Source of the DNA: Spinellus fusiger
Lineage: Eukaryota > Mucoromycota > Mucoromycetes > Mucorales > Phycomycetaceae
Direction: 5' to 3'
NCBI GenBank assembly: GCA_025094145.1
Contig: JALLLS010000018.1
Location: 124,001 to 188,000 of the forward strand
Length of the DNA: 64,000 nt
The position numbers and the translations under genes were made by a program. Positions 36,013 through 47,790 of the stretch are shown here, piece by piece. The stretch's first letter is position 1. The number at the start of each line of letters is the position of its first letter. The notes beneath the pieces are model-generated. The model did not search any database and was not told where the DNA came from. It saw only the letters and a program-made list of their open reading frames with translations.

Positions 36013-36722
36013 TTTCTTGTTCTTCTTAGTTCCTGCCCCACCACAAGACATTCATCCCATTGACTATTGTCTAAATCTTTTGCCGCGCACGGTTAAGTCT
36101 TTTGTTGAATGGCGAGATCTTTGGCCCAGTTTGTTAATACTGCTGCAAGCCATTGATTGAGCCACGTCTACTCGAGACTAAGGTAGAGCCATCAGCTGGT
36201 AGCTTGCTCATTGAGGCTGCTGATGGGTGTGTTGAGCGGGAACGCCAATGCTACAATAGAGTGCAAAGGACTCCTTCAGCAACAGACGCTGTATCCTCAC
36301 TTCTCCTCTGATCTCTCCTCTACCACCCATTCTTAGCCCGTTTAGCAAAGCCAGAAGTTGCTAGTGTAGTTGGTGTATTTGTTTTCAGCATTGTCCAAGT
36401 TGCTCTAAGTATCCCTCTTTGGATTTTGAACCACTACAGGATGATAGTTATTTTCTGGTGTCCTGGTTTCCTTGTTGACTTTATGGTCTTTTGGATGTCT
36501 ATTCATGATTTTCATTTTACCATCATTTTTTTCATTTTTTTTCCTTATTTTTCCCTCATTGAGGTTTTATATTCTCTTTTCTTTCTGTTTCCTCCTCTTT
36601 GCATTATTATTTTTCACTTTTGTATTTGAAGTGTTTTTATGTATATCCCTTTTTTTTCAAAAGTTCTCATAGGGTGGCTGATATGCCCAATGCGCGAATA
36701 GCAAACCACACCCAAAATAAAA
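36013..36722 (+). mobile_element. LINE 3' fragment (5'-truncated copy)
   Basis: About 710 bases nearly identical to 53535-54245, starting inside the C-terminal region of the LINE ORF2 and ending at CACACCCAAAATAAAAAA, an A-rich tail. 5' truncation and an A-rich end are typical of target-primed reverse transcription. Confidence 0.7.
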
Positions 36723-36734
36723 AAAACATACTTT

Positions 36735-37650
36735 GAACTTTATATAGGACATGTTCAACATTAAATAAAACATTTCACATTTGATCTAGAAGCTTCATAA
36801 TCAATCATACTAAAGCTCAATATCTTTAATTATTGAGAATAAAATAATAATAATAGAATTGATATTTTTGGGCCTTCCTTGGCATTAATGACAGTCTGGC
36901 ATCTATCTGTCATACTCAGAACTCATCATTGTGCAAGTTCAACACCAACCCTCTCCCACTCTTCTGCAAGTAGAGTTTTCAAACTTTCAACATTGGTAAT
37001 AGATGCTCCTCTTTCTTTAATTTGTCTCTCAAAGGCACATCAGACATGTTCAATTGGACTCAAGTCAGGACTTTGTACGGGCCAGTACTCAAAGCACCCT
37101 AATTTGATGTGTCTCTTTCCACCCTCTGGCATAGGCCCCAGTATGACAGATAGCACACTTGTCCAACAAAGCCGTTTCTCTTTGTGTTTTTCGGTTTACG
37201 TTGGTTTGTGTTCTACAGAAAAGGATACATACTCTAACTGATTGCAGTGGCTGATAATGGTGTCTCTGCATACATCCACCTCAAACTTCAACATTTCCAA
37301 TTTCAGTTGATTCTATGAGACAAATAGGTCCTTTCTAATGACTTTTTCCAGGTGTCTGAGGTTCCTCTCACTGAGCTTTTATTTATTTATTTATTAGGTT
37401 TTCTATAACTCTTCAAATGTAACAGTGGCCTATGTTCTTTGATGTTTCTGATACTATTTTGAACTGTGAGCTTATTCATCATAATTATGCTTTCAATGAC
37501 AGTCGATTTTAATCCAGCCTTCAACTGGTAATAAATGCCCCATCATCTATCTTTTGCCTTTTAATATTTTCCACAAGTGTGAGTTTCTGAATATCTATCT
37601 GGCATGTTGTTTTGGTTGAATAATATTTAGAAAGAAAAAGAGCTTTTCTT
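36735..37650 (-). mobile_element. Tc1-like element, family B, degenerate
   Basis: Reverse-strand reading near 37090-37040 gives YWPVQSPDLSPIEHV, the conserved end of the DDE domain, followed by a region matching 15830-15950. The remainder to 37650 is broken by stops and contains a basic N-terminal stretch. One end matches the end of the copy at 15650-16030. Confidence 0.65.
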
Positions 37651-37694
37651 TCTATTAAAATCTAAGCAAGTATTAAAATCAACTGTGTGTGGCT

Positions 37695-37722
37695 GTATAT
37701 CCCATAAATCTTTAGGTGTGTA
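37695..37722 (-). repeat. TACACACC element end fragment
   Basis: Reverse complement reads TACACACCTAAAGATTTATG then GGATATAC, matching the TGGGATATATAA-type end. No partner end identified. Confidence 0.5.
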
Positions 37723-39044
37723 AATAGGATGCGTTATTTACAAAATGACACATATTAAAAGACAAATAACAGAATCTAGCTAGGAATGCAAAAGCAGCTT
37801 GATACAGTATTTTACTCTAAAAAGAGACGACTGTAAATTGAATTTGAGACGATGCACTAATTTTTATAGATGATTGTGCGTTCGTTTTGAGACAAAGTAT
37901 GAGTTTTGAGACAAAATAAATATAGTAGTTGGACAGTTTACCTATAAATCTCACTAAAAAGTATGAGTGAGGTTAGTATTATTCTCTTGTAATTTCGAAC
38001 TTCATCCACATTCACTCATAATAGCTCTTTATGTTAATTTCTTAAGATATGGTATACTATAGTGGTCAATCCAATACAGTGTTTTATGGATTCACAGTAT
38101 CCTTTTGTTTTATTTATATAGCAATGGCATGAACAAGTGGTTTTCATAGGCTGTATTAATTTTTCTTCCAATACAATGTACTTTTGTAGGTCTATGATTA
38201 AAGTGTCCACAGCTACTACATTAGACAGAACTTCCTCTCTTTTGTCTCTTGTGCCAACTACATAGACACTCTTTTTTAGCCATTGTTTCACTCATCCAAG
38301 ATACAAGACAAATCATTGAACTTTTGTGTGTTTTTGTTTAGTACCTTTTATTGAACTGTCATTTATTTATTTAAAAAAGTTTAATTTTAGGTTAAAACCC
38401 TGTAACTCAAGTACTGTAGACCCGTGCCAGGTGTTACACGAGTCTTTTCTTTCTGAAAAAGAGGATTTGATATGCCACCATGTTGACTGAAGCAGAAATG
38501 TCACTCTATCAGCCTTTCTTATTGATCCTTTTTTTATAGCACTAAGATGGTTTGTACTATTCATTACAACCACATTAAATAAATACAAAGAAACTTTCTA
38601 TATCAGCTGTTTCAAGTAAATCAACAGACAAATACACATTGCCTAAGATAGTGTCAAATATGGAATGTAGATCTATTTATATTTTTATATTTTTATATTT
38701 TTATATTTTTACAATTAAGTTCTATGCATTGAATATTCATTAAGAAGCACAAGCAGGTCATATATTTAGGAGATTAAAGGATAGAATGACATATTTGAAC
38801 TTTTTAGACTCACAAAAATAAATTTAGTTATGCTTGATTTTATAAAGTATGCAAGCTATATTGTAAACAAGATGAAAGGTAGCTGAAACACATTTTATTC
38901 CATGATCACCTTGTGATCTATGTGCAATTTTACCTATTGTATATTCTATGAAAAGATGAAATACAATAGAATAATGATGGTGATGGGCACAGAAGATCAT
39001 TTACTACAGAGATAAAAGTGTATTTCTTTCATCTGTTTTATTTA
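37723..39044. other. intergenic DNA; two unassigned minus-strand frames
   Basis: Frames at 38291-38034 (KKSVYVVGTRDKREEVLSNV, then a Cys-rich CSCHC stretch) and 38588-38367 look more protein-like than neighbouring noise and could be pieces of one broken transposase, but I cannot assign them. A TTTTTATA tandem run lies at 38681-38710. Confidence 0.3.
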
Positions 39045-39440
39045 TATATTTACTAAACATTATACTACCTTTTTGCATTACAAAATCCAATAAGACACAC
39101 TATATCAGTTTCTAGATAGTTTGTCTGTACCGTGGGTTTCTGTCAGTCAGTCAACTGAGGCTCCAACGATCACTGGGGAGAAAGAAGGAAGGAAGGGAGA
39201 TGAACCAAAAGGCTTGGAATTTTTCTTAGTTCTAGTAGTATCTTTATATTTTCTTTGTTATTCAACCTCTTTGTTATTCTTTTATACTATTTTAATCTAA
39301 TTGTTACTGCAGATAGAATAACTTGGAGGAAATAACCACCAAAAGGCATACATTCTAATGCAGCCTATTGTACTCTTATATTATCTCTAGAATATATCAA
39401 TTGCATTCAAATACACTACAGCTTATCATAGTGCTTCATC
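39045..39440 (-). mobile_element. Fanzor-like element, copy C (short non-coding derivative)
   Basis: Reverse complement joins the left arm of element A (16634-16830: AACAGCTACAAGATCAATGG, CTGCATTAGAATGTATGCCT) directly to its right arm (from about 19265: CCAAGCCTTTTGGTTCATCT through ATATAGTGTGTCTTATTGGA). The whole nuclease gene is missing. It is a MITE-like derivative of about 0.4 kb, which marks both ends of the parental element. Confidence 0.65.
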
Positions 39441-40440
39441 CCAGACCATTGATCTTGTAGCTGTTTTTTACTATTTGCTAACTGTTAGTTTCCTGTTTTT
39501 ATTTATTTTAAATATAAGATCTATTTTTGCCTGCCAAAGACTTTGAATTTATAGACAGACAGACACAAGATCTTAACTTGGCTCTAATGATCCAATGTAT
39601 ACTTACAAAATAATCTCTCTCTCTCTCTTACCCCAATTCCTTGGATTTCTCAAGCAAATGATTCCATCTACCTTTGGAAAGATGCACTGTTAGTATTGGC
39701 CCAGACTGATTACTGTAGCTGGGATAAATCTACTCTTGCCCCATCTATTGGGTGTCAATAGTATGTCTGACTTTGACTATGAGCTAGTGACTGCAAATGC
39801 ACATGAGAGAAATCAGCCGCTGAGTAGTTTGATTTGTTACAGGTAGATTTCCCCTTTCACCACGGGTGTAGTCTGAGATCAAATTGAAAGCACAGGCAAA
39901 GTATGATGGTTGATTCACTCTTTCTTAATAAAATGATCTCAGATACACTGGAATAGTAATGAACAGTTTGGACATAGACCAATGGTCTTCTTGTGTGGGG
40001 CTGCGTGGATAGTATCTTCAGGGGTGATTGCTATTTTTAACAATTAAGTTTGTTATGAGTGTCAGTATTAGTAGCACTGCTGTTGTGGTGATGATTTTCT
40101 TCTTCTTTTCTGCTTTTACCATATTCTATTCTACTCTATTCTATTCTGTGTGTGCATTGGATAGATACACTGGTAATTCAATTCATCCTCACCAACCCAC
40201 ATTAGCTGTCCCTAGTAGCCAAAACTATATATATAGTTATATATATAAAATAGTCCTGCATTAATGATATTCATGACCTTAGTACTGCCACTGCCCAACC
40301 TATTCTATTCTTCATAGAAAAGGTAAACTTTTCTATTGATCTTTTTCAGCTCAACCTACTGTAGAATGTCCTTAGTCATCTAGAAAATATAATAAAAGAA
40401 GCCAATATTCCGCCTATCAGCCTCTCTTACTCTGATTGTC
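39441..40440. other. intergenic DNA upstream of the mitochondrial carrier gene
   Basis: Mixed composition, rising in GC towards the gene. CT microsatellite at 39608-39628. A short frame at 40028-40264 has no recognised motif. Confidence 0.4.
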
Positions 40441-40470
40441 TACACTTGACACAAACCCATAAACATTTCA

Positions 40471-41785
40471 GTGAACGATATTGCACTCCAACAACAACAA
40501 CAGCAGCAGCAGCAGCAGCAACAACAACAGCAACAACAGAGCCTACTCAGCATGATCACACATACTGTGGAAAACACCCGCTGGTCACTACCACCCTTCT
40601 GGAGGGATATTCTTTCCTATGAAGCAACCAGACATCTTGTGTCTGGAGGACTTGCTGGTGCAGTCTCTCGGACAGTAGTAAGTCCAATGGAGAGAATAAA
40701 AATCCTGTTTCAGGTAAGGCATAACAAGATTCCTTTTTTTTCTTTTTCTTTTTTTTGCAAGGCACAGCAAAGACCACTTGATGATAGCCTAACTAAGCAA
40801 AATAAACCCCGCAGATTCAAGGGCCTGAACCTGCAGTTTACAGGGGAGTGTTTCCTACCCTTGCCAAGATATGGAGAGAAGAGGGATTTCTCGGCTACAT
40901 GAAAGGCAACGGCACCAATGTCATTCGTATTATCCCTTACAGTGCATCACAATTTGCTGCCTACGAGTATTTTAAAGCATTGCTAATGGAACCAGGCAAA
41001 TCTGAACTTGATATCAAACGACGATTGACAGCAGGCGCAGGTGCAGGCATTGTGTCTGTAGTATGCACCTACCCACTGGACATTACCCGTACACGTCTTT
41101 CTGTTAGCTCAGCTCGGCTTTCTGGCAGTATCAACGAAGGTGCTATAAAGACACCCTCGCCAGGCATTGGTTCTACCATGCTGACCATCTACAAGACAGA
41201 GGGTGGTGTTCGTGGCCTATACAAGGGACTATGGCCCACCACACTAGTAAGTCCCACCTCTGGGCTTGGGTTGACTTATAAGCATATGTTTAGGGAGTAG
41301 CTCCTTATGTGGCACTTAATTTTCAATGCTATGAAGTGTTGAAGGTCTATCTTATTCCTCCAGAAGCTGACCAATCTTCGGTGGCACGAAAGTTAGTCTG
41401 TGGTGCACTTGCTGGTTCTATCGCACAGACAATTACATATCCTCTTGGTAAGTTCTACTCTCCTTTCTTTTTTCTTTTTTCATATTTCTTTTCATATTTC
41501 AAAGTATAAGAGTCACAAGCCTGGGTGTGTAGAAACAAACAGTTGGCATTGGAAAAAATAACTCTTGTTACAGATGTATTAAGAAGACGCATGCAAGTCA
41601 CTGGCATGGCATCCATTGAATATAAATACACCGGCACATGGGATGCTATCAAATGCATGGTGAAGAAAGAAGGCATTCTGTCACTGTACAAAGGGAATGC
41701 TGCAAACTACTTGAAAGTAGCACCTGCCATTGGTGTGAGCTTTGTTACTTATGAGTGGTGCAAAGATACAATGAGTGCTTGGTAA
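40471..41785 (+). CDS. mitochondrial carrier (SLC25 family, YPR011C/SLC25A42-like)
   Basis: Inner-membrane solute exchanger with three tandem carrier repeats. Repeat 1: HLVSGGLAGAVSRTVVSPME with P-x-(D/E)-x-x-(K/R), then KIWREEGFLGYMKGNGTNVI. Repeat 2: GAGAGIVSVVCTYPLDITRT, then GGVRGLYKGLWPTTL. Repeat 3: LVCGALAGSIAQTITYPL joined by an intron to DVLRRRMQ, then LSLYKGNAANYLKV; stop at 41783-41785. The best fit is the group transporting nucleotide-type substrates (APS/PAPS or CoA); substrate is inferred. The N-terminus has a run of about 18 Gln encoded by CAA/CAG. The reading frame has no ATG before the Gln run: either a small upstream exon precedes the acceptor at 40470, or translation starts at ATG 40552. 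The joint near 40820-40850, before VFPTLAKIW, is unresolved. Confidence 0.88.
40487..40541. repeat. CAA/CAG trinucleotide repeat (poly-Gln)
   Basis: About 18 consecutive Gln codons of mixed CAA/CAG in the N-terminal exon of the carrier. Confidence 0.9.
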
Positions 41786-42148
41786 ACAAAAAGAAAGTCT
41801 TCTTGCTTATTCCAACACACTGCTCTACACTGGCCACCCACTTTATATACAAAGCATGCTTATCACTGGAGCATACCTGAATGCTTTTTCTTGTACACTT
41901 TATAGCAAATTTCATAGATACTTTTAGACTTGCTTCATTACTACTACTACTACTTTCATCACTACTGCTGTCATTACTACTACTACCACTGCCACTACCA
42001 TTATTACCACTATCATTATTATCACCACCATTATTATGTTCTGGTTCTTCATTCAATGTAGAGAAACACCATTTATTAAACTAATTCAAATCCCGATCAG
42101 TAGAAGTCTTATCTCTGTAATTGCCTCTTTTTCTCCCTTTTCAACTGA

Positions 42149-43101
42149 ATGGAGACGTCAACAGAACAAACACAGTGTCCTGTAAAGGAAGAACGCAAAA
42201 GAGACATCAAGGTGTATAGTCCACCTAAGAATGCATCTCCTGTTGGTAAACACTCATAAACAATAGAAGCAAATAGAGAAAGGGATTCTCTGATGAGCAA
42301 CAGGAAAATAAACATTACCACTGTCTGTCTATTAGAACTACCAGAGTCATTCTACAAACTGGACTCGAATGAAGTGAAGAGTCTATATAAGTCTCAGATA
42401 GAGTATAGACAGACTATAGACAATGTGTAAGTAGTTTATGTAGCCCTGACTCATTAGCTTAGTCCATTACGTACGCAGAAGATGAGAGATGTAGAAGAAC
42501 AGGCAAAGATGAACAAATACCCACGTACCACTCTCCGTGTGCGTCTACCTGATGGTATGATACTGCAGGCGATCTTTGAATCAAAAGAAACAGGTAATAA
42601 GAATAGAAGAGTGAATTATGTTAAACCAGTGTCTTTTCTAGTGGCGGCTGTGTACGATGTCATACGCTCTACTCTAGAAACACCAGAGCGTGCATTTTTA
42701 CTTTGCATGCCTCCACGTACGAAGCTGCTTGAGCTTGGTGTCAATCTTCACAAGGCCAAATTAGCACCTGCTTCCAATGTTATGTTTGTATGGGTTGATA
42801 AGCAAACCTCTGGGCAAGGTAAGAGAGGGTAGAGAGAAGAGATAAAATAGATAAAAGAGGGAGAAAGGAAGATGTATGCTATTAAATAGGGTTGATTCTA
42901 GAATCCAGCATCCTTAAAAAAGAGTACATGGACATGCAAGAAGTGTTGGGAGGATCTCCTGCTGCAACTGCAACTACAACTGCAACTGCAACTGCTTCCT
43001 CCACCTCTTCTTCTTCAACCACTGCATCATCACCACAACAAAAGAGTTCAAAGTCAAATTCTGTTCCAAAATGGCTTCAGAAGGGTCTGTTTAAAAAATA
43101 A
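42149..43101 (+). CDS. UBX-domain protein of the TUG/ASPSCR1 (yeast Ubx4) type
   Basis: An adaptor for the AAA ATPase Cdc48/p97. Five exons (42149-42245, 42336-42426, 42463-42593, 42642-42818, 42902-43101) join to 231 residues. The N-terminus has a short Lys-rich lead and LPESFYKLDSNEVKSLYKSQ. Then VPLRTQKMRDVEEQAKMNKY leads into the UBX fold: TTLRVRLPDGMILQAIFES, VAAVYDVIRSTL and FLLCMPPRTKLLELGVNL. The tail has a Thr/Ala/Ser-rich linker and ends VPKWLQKGLFKK, like the conserved VPKWLK end of TUG proteins. It lacks the N-terminal ubiquitin-like domain of animal TUG, so it is a short form or an upstream part was missed. All splice sites are GT-AG. Confidence 0.85.
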
Positions 43102-45100
43102 ACATTTCTATTTGCACTTACATTTGTGCCTGTATTTGTATTTGTATTTGTATTTGTATTTGTTATTGCCGTTGTCAATAATAGAACTGCTGCTGCTGCT
43201 CCATTTACTAAAGTGACTTATCAAGAACAATCAACCTTCTAGATGAAGAGTCCTGTTTTCTATTGACTTGCTCTACCCTATCGTGATTCTACTCTTATGA
43301 ATTCCATGGTGATAGACCTTGCGTCCTCACACTAGATGAAGAGTATATATTTATATATATATATTCTCTCTCGTTATGCCTTTAAGCTTGTTCATCAACA
43401 GCAGCAACCACAGATACAATCACAGCCTTAGGATCAACCATCTTATCCTCATTTTGTCCTCATTCATGCCTGTTTCTCGATTTGAAAAGAAAGCAGCCAA
43501 AATATAAAGTTATTCAGTGCTTTGTACAGACTGCCTTGTTGATGATGTGATCCATAGGACTGCTGCTATTATCAAGTCAGAGAGATAGAATCACCTTGCC
43601 ACTGTGATCATCATCGCCAGAAGAATTGCTAAGAGTGACTTGCATCTCATCAGTCTGCCTGACTACCAAATTAAATAAAGACCAGACCACACCTTAGTTT
43701 GAGAGTCAAGCCATTCTTACAGAAATTACACACTCAAAGAACAACCCATCGTCAAAGAGTGACCCAGTGCCGAGGAATACACGATACTATCAGGGCCTCT
43801 TTATTTATTTATTCTTCGTAGCACATACGATGTTCTTGCAGGAAATATCAGCAAACACAAAGGAGCAAATGATCAACTTTGAAAAGTAGCCATTCTCAAA
43901 AAGAATAAGTTTGCTATTCCGAGACAAAACGAGTTAGGCCTGAGAAGCTGGATTGAATGCAAGCAAGCGGACTTGGCTCTGACGACTAGAAATCTGTGTG
44001 AAAGGTAAAATAGGCTTATTCATTGCTTGTCTGTGCTATTTTGTATTACACCCGACAGAGGATGAAACATTCATTTTATAGACGCCAAGCACTGGTGTCG
44101 AGTTGTATAAAGTGAAATTGAAGGATATCAAATCAGATCCAATGGCAATACATCAAATAAAACTAGTCAAGTAGCTTTATAGCTGAGAGACGATTGATAA
44201 AGGCAATAAAAGAAATAGATGACACTCCTTTTTAGAGCTATCTATCTATATATTATTATTATTGCTATTATTATTATTACTATTATTATTATTACTATTA
44301 TTATTATTATTACTATTATTATTATTACTATTATTATTATTATTACTATTATTATTACTATTATTTTACCTTGGCATCGCGCCAGCAGAAACAAAGACGC
44401 GTCCATGGTCTTATCTTTGTTAGAGTGTCAGTTAGTGAGCAATGTGGAAATACAGGCAGAAAATAGCATTCATTATCAAATAACTATTGAATCTCATCCT
44501 ATTTAGTATTTTAAACACCAAAACCCATGAATAGGATACTTTTTCTTATTGTCTTTGCTTAACTTCTTGGGGTGTGTTGAGCCATTGATCATTTCATCTG
44601 TCCAATAAATAAAGTCCGGAAATTAAGGTGTGGCAAAATCGCAGAAGCGCCGTTGCAGTGCACTGTGGGATGTCTGCTGACTGGTGCAAGAAGAAAAAAG
44701 AAAAAAACATGAGCGATTCATAGTCATCGGAAATGTTAACAAAATAGGAACGGACTAGCCGCCCAAGTGAATGGTTACATGGCAAGGAATTCTAGTGGTT
44801 CAAAAAAAAGTGGCTGGTGGAATATTAGTCAATCAGCGACAAGAATAGGAGTACCCACCCCTTTGTCCAACTATTTTAAGCTCATGGGTAGGATGTATTA
44901 CAGTGGCTGAAAGCAAACAGACTATGCTTGAATAGTAAGACAAAATAGAGTATTTTGTAATACCGGCAAAATCGACAGACATAGAGAAATGTGTAAGTGT
45001 GAACGAGTCAAATGGTTTGGAACGGACAAACATCCTTCGCGCAACGCCTGTACCTCTTTTTTTTCTCTCTCTCTCTTTTTCTGACACTTAAATCATACTC
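43102..45100. other. intergenic DNA; microsatellites only
   Basis: Contains a TTTGTA repeat (43133-43160) in the 3' flank of the UBX gene, a TATA/TC-rich stretch (43345-43375) and the TTATTATTACTA run listed separately. I see no supported gene; the GC-richer part around 43400-44150 has no motif I can name. Confidence 0.45.
44246..44366. repeat. ATT/ATTACT microsatellite
   Basis: Long (TTATTATTAC) trinucleotide array. The Ile-rich frame across it is an artefact. Confidence 0.9.
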
Positions 45101-45118
45101 TGGGAAAGAAAAAAAAGG

Positions 45119-45126
45119 TATATAAA
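45119..45126 (+). promoter_or_regulatory. TATA box of the CipC-like gene
   Basis: A canonical TATATAAA about 55 nt before the start codon, preceded by a pyrimidine-rich stretch at 45055-45080; fits a strongly expressed gene. Confidence 0.65.
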
Positions 45127-45178
45127 GGAAGGATTTCTCGGGGCATTTACAAATATCATCATCTTACCTATTATCAAC

Positions 45179-45602
45179 ATGTCCAACTACCACGAAGAAG
45201 CCTACAACAAAATCCACTCCGTTGAGGTTCCCCAGGAAGAGCACAAGGCCGAATGGACCCACCAGTTGTTGGCCGGTGCCGCTGCTTTCGAAGCCATGCG
45301 CCTCTACAACAAGAAGAAGGCTGAGACCGGTGGTGAGGATCAACACCACTTGGCCAAGGAGCTCCTTGCTGGTCTTGCCGGTGCTGCCGTTGACAACATC
45401 GCCGAGTCCAAGGGTATGGACTGGCTCGACAGACAAAAGGCCAAGCAGTAAGTTTCATTCTATTTTTACATCTGTACATATCTATCTATCTATATAAATA
45501 TAAACAATACCCCTGTTCTCCAAAGCTAAAACTACTTTCTCTAGCCACGCCAAGGAGGAAGCTGAGAAGCTCTACAGCGAGAGAACCGGTTACCAGTTCT
45601 AA
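45179..45602 (+). CDS. CipC-like protein (DUF3759)
   Basis: A small protein of the family named after the concanamycin-induced protein CipC of Aspergillus; stress-induced, function unknown. Two exons (45179-45447 and 45545-45602) give 108 residues. Visible features: N-terminal SNYHEEAYNKIHSVEVPQ, then a His/Ala-rich helical part EWTHQLLAGAAAFEAMRLYN, KELLAGLAGAAVDNIAESKG and a charged tail EEAEKLYSERTGYQF. Codon use is strongly biased to C/G-ending optimal codons, unlike the neighbouring genes, suggesting high expression. A TATA box sits 55 nt upstream. The ORFs on the opposite strand are shadows caused by the GC-rich third positions. Confidence 0.87.
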
Positions 45603-46210
45603 GCTTTTTACTTCGCCTTTTTTAATAATAGCATGACTTGTCTAATGTTATCACGTTAGATTTGACATATGTATTTAGTTGATGTACTCACCATTTTATA
45701 TAATAAAAAAAAGTATCTTCTTTTTTGTTCATTTTTATTGACGCGTTCAAATGGCCTTGTTTCCTACTCTCTTGTCATCTGTTGGTAGTCTATAGTCCAC
45801 TCAAAGCTCAAATGAGATCTGTTCACTAGAGTTGACCGGGAATTCAAAAGAAGGGTCGAGAGAATAAGTGTTTTGGAAGATGTGTTACGTGGCAGTAAAG
45901 CCTTTTGAGTAGAACAGAGTCTACCTAATGTGTATGTCCTGGAAGACATAAGAATGCACACAGATCCTGAACATACAAGAGAAGCACTGTCCATTGTCCA
46001 ATAGAGTATCTAACTAAAGACTATCAACACTACTTCTTTATTTTAATTTTTTAATTTCACAAAGCAATACTGAGTAAGCTGTCAATGCTATGAAAGACTA
46101 TTTTTAGGTTATGAATTTATCAATCTCTTTAAAACTATATGAAATTAAACGTAAATCTCCGTACAAATCCTCCAACTCGCTGTCTGTTATTCAAAACAAA
46201 TGATTGTTTC
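45603..46210. other. intergenic DNA downstream of the CipC-like gene
   Basis: Includes the probable polyadenylation region (ATAATAAAAAA near 45703). The antisense frame 45764-45994 has no recognisable motif. Confidence 0.45.
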
Positions 46211-46633
46211 TACACACCCAAAGATTTTCTGGCCTTTAAGCGATGATATCTCCTTTCTGTTACATTAATAAAAAACCTCACCTTTTATGGAACTGTGTTT
46301 AAAATCAAAAGGTCTGTGGATATCCAAATTATTATTTCCTTTTGTGGATACCTCACTATCAAATTGTATTATCAATAGAATATATTGCTTATGAATAAAA
46401 TTGTTTATTGTAATAGTATAGATAATAGTATAGTATGACTATAGCTACTGCCCAAGTGCATTCCCTCATAACAATAGAATCTATACCCTAAAAGCTTTGT
46501 GCTTTATCCTTGGGAGATATATAACACTAGAGAATATACCCTAGAGACCCTAGACAGTATAAAAGACCACCTGAGACTGACTTGAGAAGAGTCATTATTT
46601 ATTAACAATACAATGAGTGTCTTGTAGATTACA

Positions 46634-47133
46634 ATGAGCTCAAGCCCAGAGGAAGACATCACATACCTTTTCATCACTAGAATAGCCTTTGATGGTATCT
46701 ATCACTTCCTTCTATTGTTTCACTGTGTTAATAATAGTACATTACCTTGCTCAGTTATGCTCATCTTGACGAGTACTTGGGTGTTAAGTTGTATAGACAG
46801 TGTAAGAAATAACAAAAGGAGGGAAGTATCAAAACAAAATAATAATCTTTCTTTCTCTATTCTGGTGATGTATACACTAGCCTCCACTCATAAAATTCAT
46901 GTCATACAATTCACACTCTATTTGCCTTGAGCTTAAAGGACAGTATTAGAAACAATACCCTGTTATCATTAAGTACTATTGTTAATACCAGTTACAATGA
47001 GACAGTTGAGGTGATTATGAGTATTGAGTCAATGAATGAATACACAGTTCTCAATGTAAGAGAATTTGGTTCTATTTTATGGACAATGACCACTAGAGTT
47101 AACTCTATAAGTTCTGTAATACATCTTTCTTAA
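46634..47133 (+). CDS. pair of short conserved frames in the TACACACC element
   Basis: MSSSPEEDITYLFITRI then CIDSVRNNKRREVSKQ (to 46930) and, in an overlapping frame, SLKDSIRNNTLLSLSTIVNT then NVREFGSILWTM (46927-47133) correspond to the frames at 7632-7904 and 29173-29415. Function unknown; possibly remnants of one spliced gene of the parental element. Low confidence that they are translated. Confidence 0.25.
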
Positions 47134-47325
47134 GCAGTGTCATACTGCAAATACTGTGGGCTTAAAGACAACACATTATGTTAAACAATAAATACAGTGA
47201 TTGAGCTGCAATGTCAGGTTTACTTCTTCCTTTTATCTAACTTTATAGTGTTTAATTGCACAGTCCATAGTCAATGCCAAAACAGACAGACAGTGAAAAG
47301 GTTCTTTTAAAACACATTAACCAAC

Positions 47326-47719
47326 TGTGATATAGCCTCGGCTATAGTATGGACAGTCGACGTTTTGCCATGCATGCACGGTGTTGGAGATGTATGAGAT
47401 ATAAGTAGCACTAGATAACAACACAAGGAGAACAGTGTATAAAAACCACATCATTTGAACATTCAATAAAGTATCGACCTTTTTGTTAACGTTAAGTATC
47501 GTTGGAACTGTTGAGAGAAGCAAGGATTGCTTAAAAAATAGTTGCCTAGTTACCCGTTGTGCTCAAATCATGTGTTGTGTCTCCGTTCCCGTACCCCTTG
47601 GATTCCCTTTTGCCAGACTTTGTGTCAAAACTCTATTTCGTCGTCCCTGCTAGAGACTAAACTACTACCAATTCATTTCTCTAGTAGTCCTGTTGATAAC
47701 TTTAGTGCCCTTTATTACA
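47326..47719 (+). repeat. LTR-like repeat, copy 3
   Basis: TGTGATATAGCC...CTTTATTACA, nearly identical to 21088-21501. Inserted inside a TACACACC element; the flanking bases do not show an obvious target duplication. Confidence 0.6.
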
Positions 47720-47790
47720 CACCCAAGTAAATAATACAATCTCGTTGTTCATGTATTTCTTTATATATCCCAGAAATCTTTGGGTGTGTA

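Larger units (their letters stand above)
46211..47790 (+). mobile_element. TACACACC-TIR element interrupted by an LTR-like repeat
   Basis: The left end is TACACACCCAAAGATTTTCT, the right end (inverted) TACACACCCAAAGATTTCTG then GGATATATAAAG. The left arm matches 7298-8000 and, inverted, 29470-30157; 46927-47270 matches 29100-29415. The LTR-like repeat occupies 47326-47719. Length without the insertion is about 1.19 kb, close to the 1.24-kb copy at 28915. No transposase. Confidence 0.7.

Noticed and set aside
41745..42056. Ser/Asn/Asp-rich frame on the minus strand
   Set aside because: Low-complexity ACT/ACC trinucleotide tract in the 3' flank of the carrier gene; no motif.
44219..44506. Ile-rich hydrophobic protein
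   Set aside because: Translation of a TTATTATTACT microsatellite.
45164..45497. several overlapping frames across the CipC-like gene
   Set aside because: Shadows produced by the GC-rich third positions of the true coding frame.
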